NCBI GenBank assembly: GCA_900545055.1
Contig: UQXP01000007.1
Coordinates: forward strand, 1-57,858
Direction of reading: 5' to 3'
Source of the DNA: an uncultured Collinsella sp.
GTDB lineage: Bacteria > Actinomycetota > Coriobacteriia > Coriobacteriales > Coriobacteriaceae
Length of the DNA stretch: 57,858 nt
Each line of letters opens with the position of its first letter. Positions within the stretch are counted from its first letter, which is position 1. Below are positions 33,741 to 41,717 of this stretch, piece by piece. Both the position numbers and the translations under genes were made by a program. The notes below the pieces were generated by a model. The model saw only the letters and a program-made list of their open reading frames with translations. It was not told the origin of the DNA and did no database searches.

Positions 33741-34589
33741 ATGCCAAGTTGGAACATTCATATCGCTCAAACGGAGCGCTTGCTGGCACGTGCTAGCGTG
33801 CTTGCCGATAGCGTGCGCGACCGCAATGCCTTTTTGTTTGGCTGCGTGGTTCCGGATATCTTCGTGGGCTATATGGTCCCTGGCATCGCCGATCCCATTC
33901 CGTATCGCATTACGCACTTTGCAAAGCCCGAGCCTATCCCTAAGCCGCGCGAGCACGAGTTCTGGGATACCTATGTGGCGCCGCTGCTTAAAGGCGCACC
34001 CGCGGGCGAACCTGCTGAGGCTACCTCGATTGTCGAGGAGCGCGAGCGACTGAACCGCGTGCACTATCCTCAGCGCTACAGGGATGCCGAGCCGGTTGCC
34101 GGTCCCGGCGCCTGTGAGTTCTCGCTTGCGTCCGAAGATGTGGCGCAGTCGCTGCTCGATTTGACGCTGGGCGTCTGGTCGCATCTGGTGGCGGATACCG
34201 TATGGAATACGCGCGTGAATCAGTACCTGGAGGCGCACGGCGGCAAGCCGTGCGAGGAATTCCGCATTAAAAAGCAAGGCGACTTTGACTGGTTTGGTAA
34301 GACGCTCGGCATTGTTTCGATTCCGCGCGCGACCGATCGCCTGTATACTGCGGCGACGCGTTTTGGGCAGTATCCCATCCATAAGGAGTATGTGCTCAAG
34401 ACCATTGGCGTTATGCACGAGATTGTACGCGAAAACCCCGGCGAGCCCGATCATCCGCCGTATCGCCTGCTAACCGAGGAGTTTTTCGATGCAACGTTTA
34501 CCGAGGTCATCGAGCTGACCGAGGCGGGATTTGCGGCTCGCGTTGCTGCTTCTGACGTTCCCGCAGTCCCCCTGATCGCTAGCTGCTAG
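33741..34589 (+). CDS. Zinc-dependent phospholipase C-like protein
   Basis: 282 aa. The N-terminus PSWNIHIAQTERLL and the segments FGCVVPDIFVGY and LGVWSHLVADTVWN carry His and Asp residues in the order seen in the zinc-dependent phospholipase C/S1-P1 nuclease-like family (zn_dep_PLPC). No signal peptide is seen, so its target is likely inside the cell or unknown. Start at 33741 because TGGGGGTGG lies 5-8 nt upstream; an in-frame ATG at 33729 is within that site. It stands alone behind the nickel transporter. Confidence 0.75.
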   Translation: MPSWNIHIAQTERLLARASVLADSVRDRNAFLFGCVVPDIFVGYMVPGIADPIPYRITHFAKPEPIPKPREHEFWDTYVAPLLKGAPAGEPAEATSIVEERERLNRVHYPQRYRDAEPVAGPGACEFSLASEDVAQSLLDLTLGVWSHLVADTVWNTRVNQYLEAHGGKPCEEFRIKKQGDFDWFGKTLGIVSIPRATDRLYTAATRFGQYPIHKEYVLKTIGVMHEIVRENPGEPDHPPYRLLTEEFFDATFTEVIELTEAGFAARVAASDVPAVPLIASC

Positions 34590-34730
34590 CCGGCCGGCTT
34601 AACGGTGAACAGTTCATTCCAATTGACCAACGGCTCCCGTCGCAGGGCGTCTTCGGTGGTGCGCTCGGCATCGGAGAGGCTTGCGACTGAACACAAATCG
34701 ATGATGCGGCATACGAAGAAGGTCTAAAAA

Positions 34731-34765
34731 GGGCCCGGAAGGCAAAGCCTTCCGGGCCCTTTTGC
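34731..34765. terminator. Bidirectional terminator between the phospholipase-like gene and pyk
   Basis: Perfect 13-bp arms (34731-34743 and 34747-34759) around AAA, flanked by AAAAA on the left and TTTT on the right, between convergent genes. Confidence 0.92.
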
Positions 34766-34791
34766 AATGCAAGCGTGCTTGCAAGTGCGAT

Positions 34792-36252
34792 TTAGCGCAC
34801 CTGAGCGACGTAAGCGACGTTGGTCGAGGAGACCTTGTCCTCGAGCTGAACACTCATGCGGGGATCGCCGGCGGTAGCGACGGTCAGGTCGCCGGCCTCG
34901 ACGTAGCCGAGCTCCTTAGCGGTCTCGATCGCCTTGACGATCGTGCCGTTGACGGTGCCCTGGGTAATCTCGGCCTGGTGCGGGATAACGCCCCAGTACA
35001 TAATCATCTGCTGGACGGCCCACTCGTGGCGGGAGAACGCGCAGATCGGCATGTTGGGACGGAAGTGCGAGATCAGGCGAGCAGTACGACCGGTGGTCGT
35101 CGGCACGGTGATGCACTTGGCGCCAACGGTGGTGGCCATGTTCACAGCGGACATACCCACAACGTTGTTGACGACGCGGGTGCCGTGAGCATCGGCCGGA
35201 ACCTCGAGCGGAGCGTGAGCCGGGAGGTACTTCTCGGTCTCGAGAGCAATGCTGGCCTGCATCTTAACGGCCTCGACCGGGTACTTACCGGCAGCGGACT
35301 CGCCAGAGAGCATAACGGCGTCGGTGCCGTCGTAGATGGCGTTAGCAACGTCGGCAACCTCGGCGCGCGTCGGGCGCGGGTTCTGCTGCATGGAGTCGAG
35401 CATCTGCGTAGCGGTGATAACGGGCTTGTAGGCCGCGTTGCACTTGGCGATGATCTCCTTCTGAATGTGCGGAACAAGCTCGGGCTTGATCTCAATGCCC
35501 AGGTCGCCACGGGCGACCATGATGCCGTCGGAAGCCTCGAGGATCTCGTCGAAGTTCTCGACGCCCAGGGCACACTCGATCTTCGGGAAGATCGTCACGT
35601 GCTCGCCACCGTTCTCGCGGCAAAGCTTGCGGATGCCGCGGACGGACTCGCCGTCACGGATGAAGGAAGCGGCGATGTAGTCGATGTTCTCGGTCAGGCC
35701 AAAGAGGATGTCCTGACGATCGCGCTCGGTGATAGCGGGCAGCGAGATGTTGACGTTGGGCATGTTGACGCCCTTGCGCTCGCCGATCAGGCCGTCGTTC
35801 TTAACGACGCAGGTCATGTCCTGGCCGCTGACGGACTCGACCTCGAGGGCAACCAGGCCGTCATCGATCAGGATGAGGGAGCCCTTCTCGACCTCGGAAG
35901 GCAGAGCCAGGTAGTCGAGGGAGATGTGCTCAGCGGTGCCGTGGAAATCCTCGGACGTGGGCTGAGCGGTGACGACGATCTTATCGCCGGTCTTGACGGC
36001 AACCTTCTTGCCGTCGACCAGAAGGCCGGTGCGGACCTCGGGGCCCTTGGTGTCGAGCAGGATGCCGACAGGCAGACCGAGCTCCTTGGAAATACGGCGG
36101 ACGCGCTCGATGCGACCGTGGTGCTCGTCGTAGGAGCCGTGCGAGAAGTTAAAACGGGCGACGTTCATGCCCGCCTTGATCATCTCGCGGATGGTCTCGT
36201 CGCTATCGCAGGCGGGACCCATGGTGCATACAATCTTAGTGCGCTTGTACAT
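34792..36252 (-). CDS. pyk: Pyruvate kinase
   Basis: 486 aa. Final glycolytic step, making ATP and pyruvate from PEP. Visible: TKIVCTMGPA at the N-terminus, MNVARFNFSHG, the signature KIECALGVENFDEILEAS, MVARGDLGIE, and the TATQMLDSM segment. The C-terminal domain is of normal length, without the extra PEP-utiliser domain of Bacillus Pyk. GGAGG lies 7 nt before the ATG. A perfect minus-strand -10 TATAAT lies at 36317-36322; I saw no good -35. Confidence 0.96.
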   Translation of the reverse strand: MYKRTKIVCTMGPACDSDETIREMIKAGMNVARFNFSHGSYDEHHGRIERVRRISKELGLPVGILLDTKGPEVRTGLLVDGKKVAVKTGDKIVVTAQPTSEDFHGTAEHISLDYLALPSEVEKGSLILIDDGLVALEVESVSGQDMTCVVKNDGLIGERKGVNMPNVNISLPAITERDRQDILFGLTENIDYIAASFIRDGESVRGIRKLCRENGGEHVTIFPKIECALGVENFDEILEASDGIMVARGDLGIEIKPELVPHIQKEIIAKCNAAYKPVITATQMLDSMQQNPRPTRAEVADVANAIYDGTDAVMLSGESAAGKYPVEAVKMQASIALETEKYLPAHAPLEVPADAHGTRVVNNVVGMSAVNMATTVGAKCITVPTTTGRTARLISHFRPNMPICAFSRHEWAVQQMIMYWGVIPHQAEITQGTVNGTIVKAIETAKELGYVEAGDLTVATAGDPRMSVQLEDKVSSTNVAYVAQVR

Positions 36253-36585
36253 TCAGACCTCCATCTGACATCGTCTTGCGCTGATAGATAAACCATAAGA
36301 AATAAAACCGAGATGATTATAACGAAATGCCGACCGAATACCCCAAAAAATCGACCGTATGCCGAAATGGAAGTTCATTTTTTGCGGGAAAAACGGTATA
36401 TGAAAAATCTTTACCAACCACTCCAACCGCTGCTATCTGGGCGATATGTCAGTTTGGCGATGTGCCGAAGAAAAAACGTTTTACCAATGTTGAGCATCAC
36501 ACGGTCTGCACCGTTGCGTGCGGACCATATTTCCAAACCGATTGTTTTGGCTAGACGCGTCGCTTTGGGGTACCATAGCTCCACT
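36253..36585. other. AT-rich divergent intergenic region
   Basis: No gene seen. It contains the pyk promoter (minus strand, -10 at 36317-36322) and, at its right end, a plus-strand promoter for the P-type ATPase leader (TTGGCT at 36546-36551 and TACCAT near 36571-36576). Two imperfect direct copies of GGCGATRTG lie near 36440 and 36457; significance unknown. Confidence 0.45.
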
Positions 36586-36686
36586 ATCAACTGCCGCTCA
36601 GCACGGCAGCCTTGATGAGCCCTTGCCCTTCTCCTGGGAATTATGATCGGGCATCAATCTGCTGAGTGGCCCGAATCCCAGGAGGG
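36586..36686 (+). promoter_or_regulatory. Structured leader with alternative pairings before the P-type ATPase
   Basis: CTCCTGGGA (36631-36639) pairs with TCCCAGGAG (36676-36684), burying the Shine-Dalgarno AGGAGG of the ATPase gene; TCGGGC (36647-36652) with GCCCGA (36669-36674) extends that stem. Upstream, ATCAA-CTGCCG pairs with CGGCAG-CC-TTGAT (36586-36616). The same TTGAT plus GCCC (36612-36622) can instead pair with GGGC-ATCAA (36649-36657), which would break the sequestering stem. Such mutually exclusive stems are typical of riboswitches. I could not match it to the yybP-ykoY, M-box or NiCo classes. Confidence 0.55.
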
Positions 36687-36694
36687 GACTCTAT

Positions 36695-39376
36695 ATGCAA
36701 AAGGAATACCTGTCCGCCGCGGCGGAGGTGCTCAGCGACCAAGGTGTCGATGAGAACCTCGGCCTGAGCAACGACGAGGCGTCGTCGCGCCTTGCCAAGA
36801 CAGGCCCTAACAAGCTCGAGGAAGCTGAGAAGACGCCGCTGTGGAAGCGTTTCTTTGAACAGATGGCTGACCCTATGGTCATCATGCTGATCGTTGCCGC
36901 CGTCATCAGTGCGCTCACGGGCATGGTCAAGGGCGAGCCCGACTTTGCCGATGTTGCCATCATCATGTTCGTCGTTATCGTCAACTCGGTGCTGGGCGTG
37001 GTCCAGGAAGCCAAGAGCGAGGAGGCCCTCGAGGCCCTGCAGGAGATGAGTGCGGCGCAGTCCAAGGTGCTACGCGACGGCAAGCTCGTGCACCTGCCGA
37101 GTGCCGAGCTCGTGCCCGGCGACGTGATCATGCTCGAGGCGGGCGACTCCGTCCCGGCCGACTGCCGCGTGCTCGAGAGCGCCACGATGAAGATCGAAGA
37201 GGCCGCGCTCACCGGCGAGTCCGTGCCCGTCGAGAAGCATGCCAACGTGATCGAGCTCGCTGCGGGCACCGATGACGTGCCGCTCGGCGACCGTAAGAAC
37301 ATGTGCTATATGGGCTCCACCGTCGTGTACGGCCGTGGTCGCGCCGTCGTGGTCGGCACCGGCATGAACACCGAGATGGGCAAGATCGCCGGCGCCCTGG
37401 CCGAGGCCAAGGAAGAGCTCACGCCGTTGCAAGTGAAGCTCGCCGAGCTCAGCCGCATCCTTACCATTATGGTTATCGTCATCTGCGTCGTCATCTTTGG
37501 CGTTGATATCATCCGCCACGGCGTGGGCAACGTTCTTACCGACCCGACCGCCCTGCTCGATACCTTTATGGTCGCCGTCTCGCTCGCCGTCGCCGCCATC
37601 CCCGAGGGCCTGGTTGCCGTCGTGACCATCGTCCTTTCGCTTGGCGTGACCAAGATGGCCAAGCGCCAGGCGATTATCCGCAAGCTCTCTGCCGTCGAGA
37701 CCCTTGGCTGCACACAGACCATCTGCTCCGACAAGACCGGTACCCTTACCCAGAACAAGATGACCGTCGTCAAGCACGAGCTCGCTGCGCCCAAGGAGAA
37801 GTTCCTGGCCGGCATGGCGCTGTGCTCCGATGCTCAGTGGGACGAGGAGCTGGGCGAGGCCGTGGGTGAGCCGACTGAGTGCGCGCTCGTCAACGACGCC
37901 GGCAAGGCGGGCCTCACTGGCCTGACTGCCGAGCACCCGCGCGTGGGCGAGGCCCCGTTTGACTCGGGCCGCAAGATGATGTCCGTGGTCGTCGAGACCC
38001 TTGACGGCGAGTATGAGCAGTACACCAAGGGCGCGCCCGACGTGGTGATCGGCCTGTGCACCCATATCTACGAGGGCGATAAGGTCGTACCCCTGACCGA
38101 GGAGCGTCGTGCCGAGCTCGTGGCCGCCAACAAGGCCATGGCCGACGAGGCCCTGCGCGTGCTGGCGCTGGCAAGCCGCACCTACACCGAGGTCCCGGCC
38201 GACTGTAGTCCCGCCGCGCTCGAGCACGACCTGGTCTTCTGCGGCCTGTCCGGCATGATCGACCCGGTTCGTCCCGAGGTCGCCGACGCCATCCGCGAGG
38301 CGCACGATGCCGGTATTCGCACCGTCATGATCACGGGCGACCACATCGACACCGCCGTGGCCATCGCCAAGCAGCTGGGCATCGTCACCGATCGCAGCCA
38401 TGCCATCACCGGTGCCGACCTCGATCGCATGAGCGACGAGGAACTCGACGCGCACATCGAGGACTACGGCGTGTACGCCCGCGTCCAACCCGAGCACAAG
38501 ACACGCATCGTCGAGGCTTGGAAGTCGCGCGACCAGATCGTGGCCATGACGGGCGACGGCGTCAACGACGCCCCGTCCATCAAGCGCGCCGACATCGGCG
38601 TGGGCATGGGCATTACTGGTACCGACGTCACCAAGAACGTCGCCGACATGGTGCTCGCCGACGACAACTTCGCTACCATCATCGGCGCCTGCGAAGAGGG
38701 TCGTCGCATCTACGACAACATCCGCAAGGTCATCCAGTTCCTGCTTTCGGCCAACCTTGCCGAGGTGTTCTCGGTGTTTATCGCCACGCTCATCGGCTTT
38801 ACCATCTTCCAGCCGGTGCAGCTGCTGTGGGTGAACCTGGTCACCGACTGCTTCCCCGCGCTCGCGTTGGGCATGGAGGATGCCGAGGGCGACATCATGA
38901 AGCGCAAGCCGCGCAACGCCAAGGACGGCGTCTTTGCCGGCAATATGGGCCTGGACTGTGTGGTCCAGGGCCTAATCATCACCGTGCTGGTGCTGGCGAG
39001 CTTCTTTGTGGGCGTGTACTTTGACATGGGCTACATCCACATCGCCGATATGATCGCTGGCAATGCCGACGAGGAAGGCGTGATGATGGCGTTCATCACG
39101 CTCAACATGGTCGAAATTTTCCACTGCTTCAATATGCGCAGTCGTCGTGCGTCGCTGTTCACCATGAAGAAGCAAAACAAGTGGCTGTGGGCTTCCGCCG
39201 CGCTGGCGCTGGTGCTGACGGTGATCGTGACCGTGCAGCCGACGCTTGCCGAGATGTTCTTTGGCCCTGTGACGCTCGAGCCCAAGGGCGTTGTCGCCGC
39301 CCTGGGCCTGGCCTTCCTGATCATCCCGCTGATGGAGATCTACAAGGCGATCATGCGCGCTGTGGAGAAAGAGTAA
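36695..39376 (+). CDS. P-type Ca2+-transporting ATPase (type IIA, PacL/LMCA1-like)
   Basis: 893 aa, complete. The phosphorylation site is CSDKTGTLTQN, the nucleotide-domain KGAPDVV lysine is present, and the hinge is TGDGVNDAPSIKRADIGVGM. The calcium-site residues are intact: helix 4 AAIPEGL, helix 5 SANLAEV, and helix 6 NLVTDCFPALALG, matching the E309, N768/E771 and N796/D800 positions of SERCA. It probably exports Ca2+, though Mn2+ is transported by some relatives. The N-terminal cation-ATPase domain and four C-terminal helices are normal. Its ribosome site is inside the structured leader, so translation is likely regulated. Confidence 0.92.
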   Translation: MQKEYLSAAAEVLSDQGVDENLGLSNDEASSRLAKTGPNKLEEAEKTPLWKRFFEQMADPMVIMLIVAAVISALTGMVKGEPDFADVAIIMFVVIVNSVLGVVQEAKSEEALEALQEMSAAQSKVLRDGKLVHLPSAELVPGDVIMLEAGDSVPADCRVLESATMKIEEAALTGESVPVEKHANVIELAAGTDDVPLGDRKNMCYMGSTVVYGRGRAVVVGTGMNTEMGKIAGALAEAKEELTPLQVKLAELSRILTIMVIVICVVIFGVDIIRHGVGNVLTDPTALLDTFMVAVSLAVAAIPEGLVAVVTIVLSLGVTKMAKRQAIIRKLSAVETLGCTQTICSDKTGTLTQNKMTVVKHELAAPKEKFLAGMALCSDAQWDEELGEAVGEPTECALVNDAGKAGLTGLTAEHPRVGEAPFDSGRKMMSVVVETLDGEYEQYTKGAPDVVIGLCTHIYEGDKVVPLTEERRAELVAANKAMADEALRVLALASRTYTEVPADCSPAALEHDLVFCGLSGMIDPVRPEVADAIREAHDAGIRTVMITGDHIDTAVAIAKQLGIVTDRSHAITGADLDRMSDEELDAHIEDYGVYARVQPEHKTRIVEAWKSRDQIVAMTGDGVNDAPSIKRADIGVGMGITGTDVTKNVADMVLADDNFATIIGACEEGRRIYDNIRKVIQFLLSANLAEVFSVFIATLIGFTIFQPVQLLWVNLVTDCFPALALGMEDAEGDIMKRKPRNAKDGVFAGNMGLDCVVQGLIITVLVLASFFVGVYFDMGYIHIADMIAGNADEEGVMMAFITLNMVEIFHCFNMRSRRASLFTMKKQNKWLWASAALALVLTVIVTVQPTLAEMFFGPVTLEPKGVVAALGLAFLIIPLMEIYKAIMRAVEKE

Positions 39377-39387
39377 CGTACCTGTCC

Positions 39388-39475
39388 GGGCCCGCCCCAC
39401 GCCCTTTCTCCCTCACTGGTCCTCGCGCTTCGCGCTGCGGGATCGTTCGGGAGAAAGGGCTTCCGGGGCGGGCCC
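39388..39475 (+). repeat. Nested hairpin with conserved apex, copy 2
   Basis: GGGCCCGCCCC (39388-39398) pairs with GGGGCGGGCCC (39465-39475), and GCCCTTTCTCCC (39401-39412) with GGGAGAAAGGGC (39449-39460). The apex GTCCTCGCGCTTCGCGC, then TGCGGGAT, is nearly that of the 30637-30731 copy while all stem arms differ. It begins 12 bp after the ATPase stop. Confidence 0.75.
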
Positions 39476-39536
39476 TGCGGTATCCTTGCTGGCTTTTCTC
39501 CCGAGCGGATGATAAAGGGCTGAGGGAAAGTGTGTG

Positions 39537-39572
39537 AGCCGGTCGAGCGTTTGCTCGACCGGCTCTTTTTTT
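39537..39572 (+). terminator. Intrinsic terminator before rsgA
   Basis: AGCCGGTCGAGC-GTTT-GCTCGACCGGCT followed by C and seven Ts. Ends the P-type ATPase transcript. Confidence 0.93.
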
Positions 39573-39621
39573 GTGGGTAAAATACCTGCTCAGTTGTGAT
39601 TTTGGCTGCTGGGAGGCGTTT

Positions 39622-40806
39622 GTGGCTAAGGCTAAGGCTAAAGCGAAGAAAAAGACGACGGGGGCGCGGGCTAAGCGTGATCGTCGTCGGAAGCTCGCGA
39701 CCGAGGCTCCCGCATCTGCTGAGGAGTTGCTGGCGAGTGTACCGGGGCTTGACGCGCTGCGGGACGTTCCGGCGTTTGATGACCTGCCGGTCGATGAAGC
39801 CCAGCAGGCTGCCTTTGATGATTTCTGCGCGCATGTCGAGGAGCCCGAGCAGATGCAGCTTGGCGCCGTGGTGCGCTTGGATCGCGGGTTTCCACTGGTG
39901 GCGACTGCCGATGACACGTTTCGTGCCGAGCATGCTGTGGGGTTTGCCAAGTCACGCGGCGAGGACGAGGTCCTGCTGCCTGCCGTGGGCGATCGTGTGG
40001 CGGTGCGCCGCGCTCCCGGGCACGATATGGGCGTGATTGAGTGCGTGCTGCCGCGCCGTACGAGCTTTGAGCGTTGGCGCGGCCGTGCCCGCGGGGAGCG
40101 TCAGGTGCTCTGCTCCAACGTGGATAGCGTGCTAATCGTGCAGGCGCTCGGTGCCGGCGAGGTGCTGCTCGACCGCGTGGCGCGCTCGCTGGTGTTGGCG
40201 CTCGACTGCGATGCCGAACCGGTGGTGGTACTCACCAAAGCTGACCGTTGCGATGTCGAGGAGCTCGAGCGCGATCTGGACCGCGTGCGCCGCCTGGTGG
40301 GTCCGGACGTGCGCGTGATCGTGACGTCCTCTGCCGAGGGCCGCGGCCTGGACGAGGTCCGTGCCTGCTTGCCTGTCGGGAGCTGCGCCATGATTCTGGG
40401 CGAGTCGGGTGCCGGCAAGTCGACGCTGCTCAATGCACTGCTGGGCCACGATACGTTGGCGACCGGCGGTGTGCGCGAACGCGACGACCAGGGCCGTCAC
40501 ACTACCGTCGCGCGCGTGATGGTGGCGTTGCCGGGCGACGCCGGCGTGATCGCCGATGCCCCGGGTCTGCGCAGTTTGCCGCTCGTGGGACATGAGCGGG
40601 GTCTGGCGCGCGCCTTCCCCGAGATTGTCGAGGCATCGCGTGCGTGCCGGTTTGGCGATTGCACGCATGTCCATGAGCCGGGTTGCGCCGTTCGCGAGGC
40701 CGAGGACGCCGGGCAGATTGACAGCCTGCGTCTGGAAACGTTCCAAAACCTGGCGTCATCCATGCGCGTGAGCGCTCAAATGCTCGATCCCGATGTCCAT
40801 CTGTAA
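39622..40806 (+). CDS. rsgA: Ribosome small subunit-dependent GTPase RsgA
   Basis: 394 aa circularly permuted GTPase that helps mature the 30S subunit. Order of motifs: OB-fold N-terminal half, then G4 TKAD, then G1 GESGAGKSTLLNAL, then G3 DAPGL, then a C-terminal zinc knuckle CRFGDCTHVHEPGCAV. The N-terminus has an unusual run of Lys/Ala (AKAKAKAKKKTTGARAKRDRR) and about 80 extra residues compared with E. coli RsgA. Start is a GTG at 39622 with GGGAGG 6 nt before it; the ATG upstream lies in the promoter. Confidence 0.93.
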   Translation: MAKAKAKAKKKTTGARAKRDRRRKLATEAPASAEELLASVPGLDALRDVPAFDDLPVDEAQQAAFDDFCAHVEEPEQMQLGAVVRLDRGFPLVATADDTFRAEHAVGFAKSRGEDEVLLPAVGDRVAVRRAPGHDMGVIECVLPRRTSFERWRGRARGERQVLCSNVDSVLIVQALGAGEVLLDRVARSLVLALDCDAEPVVVLTKADRCDVEELERDLDRVRRLVGPDVRVIVTSSAEGRGLDEVRACLPVGSCAMILGESGAGKSTLLNALLGHDTLATGGVRERDDQGRHTTVARVMVALPGDAGVIADAPGLRSLPLVGHERGLARAFPEIVEASRACRFGDCTHVHEPGCAVREAEDAGQIDSLRLETFQNLASSMRVSAQMLDPDVHL

Positions 40807-40823
40807 TTGATTTTTCCTATGAC

Positions 40824-40857
40824 AGCCGTCTCCCAACTGTTCGGGAGACGGCTTTTT
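40824..40857 (+). terminator. Terminator of rsgA
   Basis: Perfect 11-bp stem AGCCGTCTCCC (40824-40834) with GGGAGACGGCT (40843-40853), then TTTT. Confidence 0.92.
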
Positions 40858-40895
40858 GCTGCGGAAAAGCCTCGAAACATGCAGTTTGCTGACGT

Positions 40896-40958
40896 GCTGA
40901 CCAAAACCTTGCCACGAGCTTGACGGGCTGGTCAGCTTTTGGTCAGCGATTGGTTTGA
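40896..40958 (+). promoter_or_regulatory. 11-bp iterons before the pilus operon
   Basis: GGCTGGTCAGC, TTTTGGTCAGC and GATTGGTTTGA follow head to tail (40926-40958), and a perfect inverted copy of TTTTGGTCAGC lies at 40896-40906. The array matches the one at 6811-6843. It is 100-160 bp before cpaB, in the only long gap upstream of the operon, so it is the probable control site for pilus genes. Confidence 0.6.
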
Positions 40959-41057
40959 CATCGAAAACCAAGATCGCGATTGCGCCGCTTTGCGCTCTGA
41001 CCGCCCAGACAATGGTGGTACGGGCATTCGCCCGGCACTGCCATGAGAGGAGCGGCC

Positions 41058-41717
41058 GTGAACAAGAGCAAGCGCATCGCCATCAGTCTGGTCGCGGGCG
41101 TGCTCTCTGCGCTGCTCTGCATGGCTTACGGCTCGTCGATCCGCTCACGAGCCGAACAGGTCCAGGCTGAGACCTTGGCCAAGTACGGTGGCGATCACGT
41201 CGAGGTATGCGTCGCGGCGCGCGATATCGATGTGGGCGAGACCCTCGATGAGACCAATGTCATAACCCAGGAATGGCTGACGAGCCTGCTGCCGCGTGAC
41301 GCGGCGACCGAGCTGCGCCAGGTGCGCGGCGACGTGACGACTTCGCGTATTCCCAAAAACGCCGTGATCTGCAATGTCTACACCAAGGCCGAGAGCCGCA
41401 AGCTCGAGGTGCCTAAGGGCAAGGTCGCCGTTTCGGTGGCGGTCGATGCCGAGCACTCGGTCGGCGGTGCTACGGGCGTGGGCAGCTACGTGGATGTGTA
41501 TGTGCAAAAAGACGGCGTAACCGATCGGCTGTGCGGCGCGTACGTGATCGATACCAGTGAGGATTCCGGTGCCACGCGCGAGGGCAAGATCGAATGGGTG
41601 ACGCTGGCGGCTGACCCCGAAGACGTCAAGGAACTGCTGGGAGCCTCGGGCAAGGGAACGGTCAGCTTGACGATTCCCGCCACGGCGCGCGGCAAAAAGA
41701 GCGGAGGCGACGAGTGA
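41058..41717 (+). CDS. cpaB: CpaB-like SAF-domain pilus assembly protein
   Basis: 219 aa. One N-terminal membrane helix (IAISLVAGVLSALLCMAYG) is followed by a SAF domain (VEVCVAARDIDVGETLDETNV, then VTTSRIPKNAVI) and the CpaB/RcpC C-terminal part. In Gram-negative bacteria CpaB acts with the secretin; here no secretin exists, so it should act at the membrane-wall interface. GTG at 41058 is the chosen start because AGAGGAG lies 6 nt upstream. It is the first gene of the Tad operon. Confidence 0.82.
   Translation: MNKSKRIAISLVAGVLSALLCMAYGSSIRSRAEQVQAETLAKYGGDHVEVCVAARDIDVGETLDETNVITQEWLTSLLPRDAATELRQVRGDVTTSRIPKNAVICNVYTKAESRKLEVPKGKVAVSVAVDAEHSVGGATGVGSYVDVYVQKDGVTDRLCGAYVIDTSEDSGATREGKIEWVTLAADPEDVKELLGASGKGTVSLTIPATARGKKSGGDE

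Noticed and set aside
36586..36686. yybP-ykoY Mn2+ riboswitch before the P-type ATPase
   Set aside because: The conserved GGGGAGUAG and related blocks are absent, so it is described only as an unassigned structured leader.
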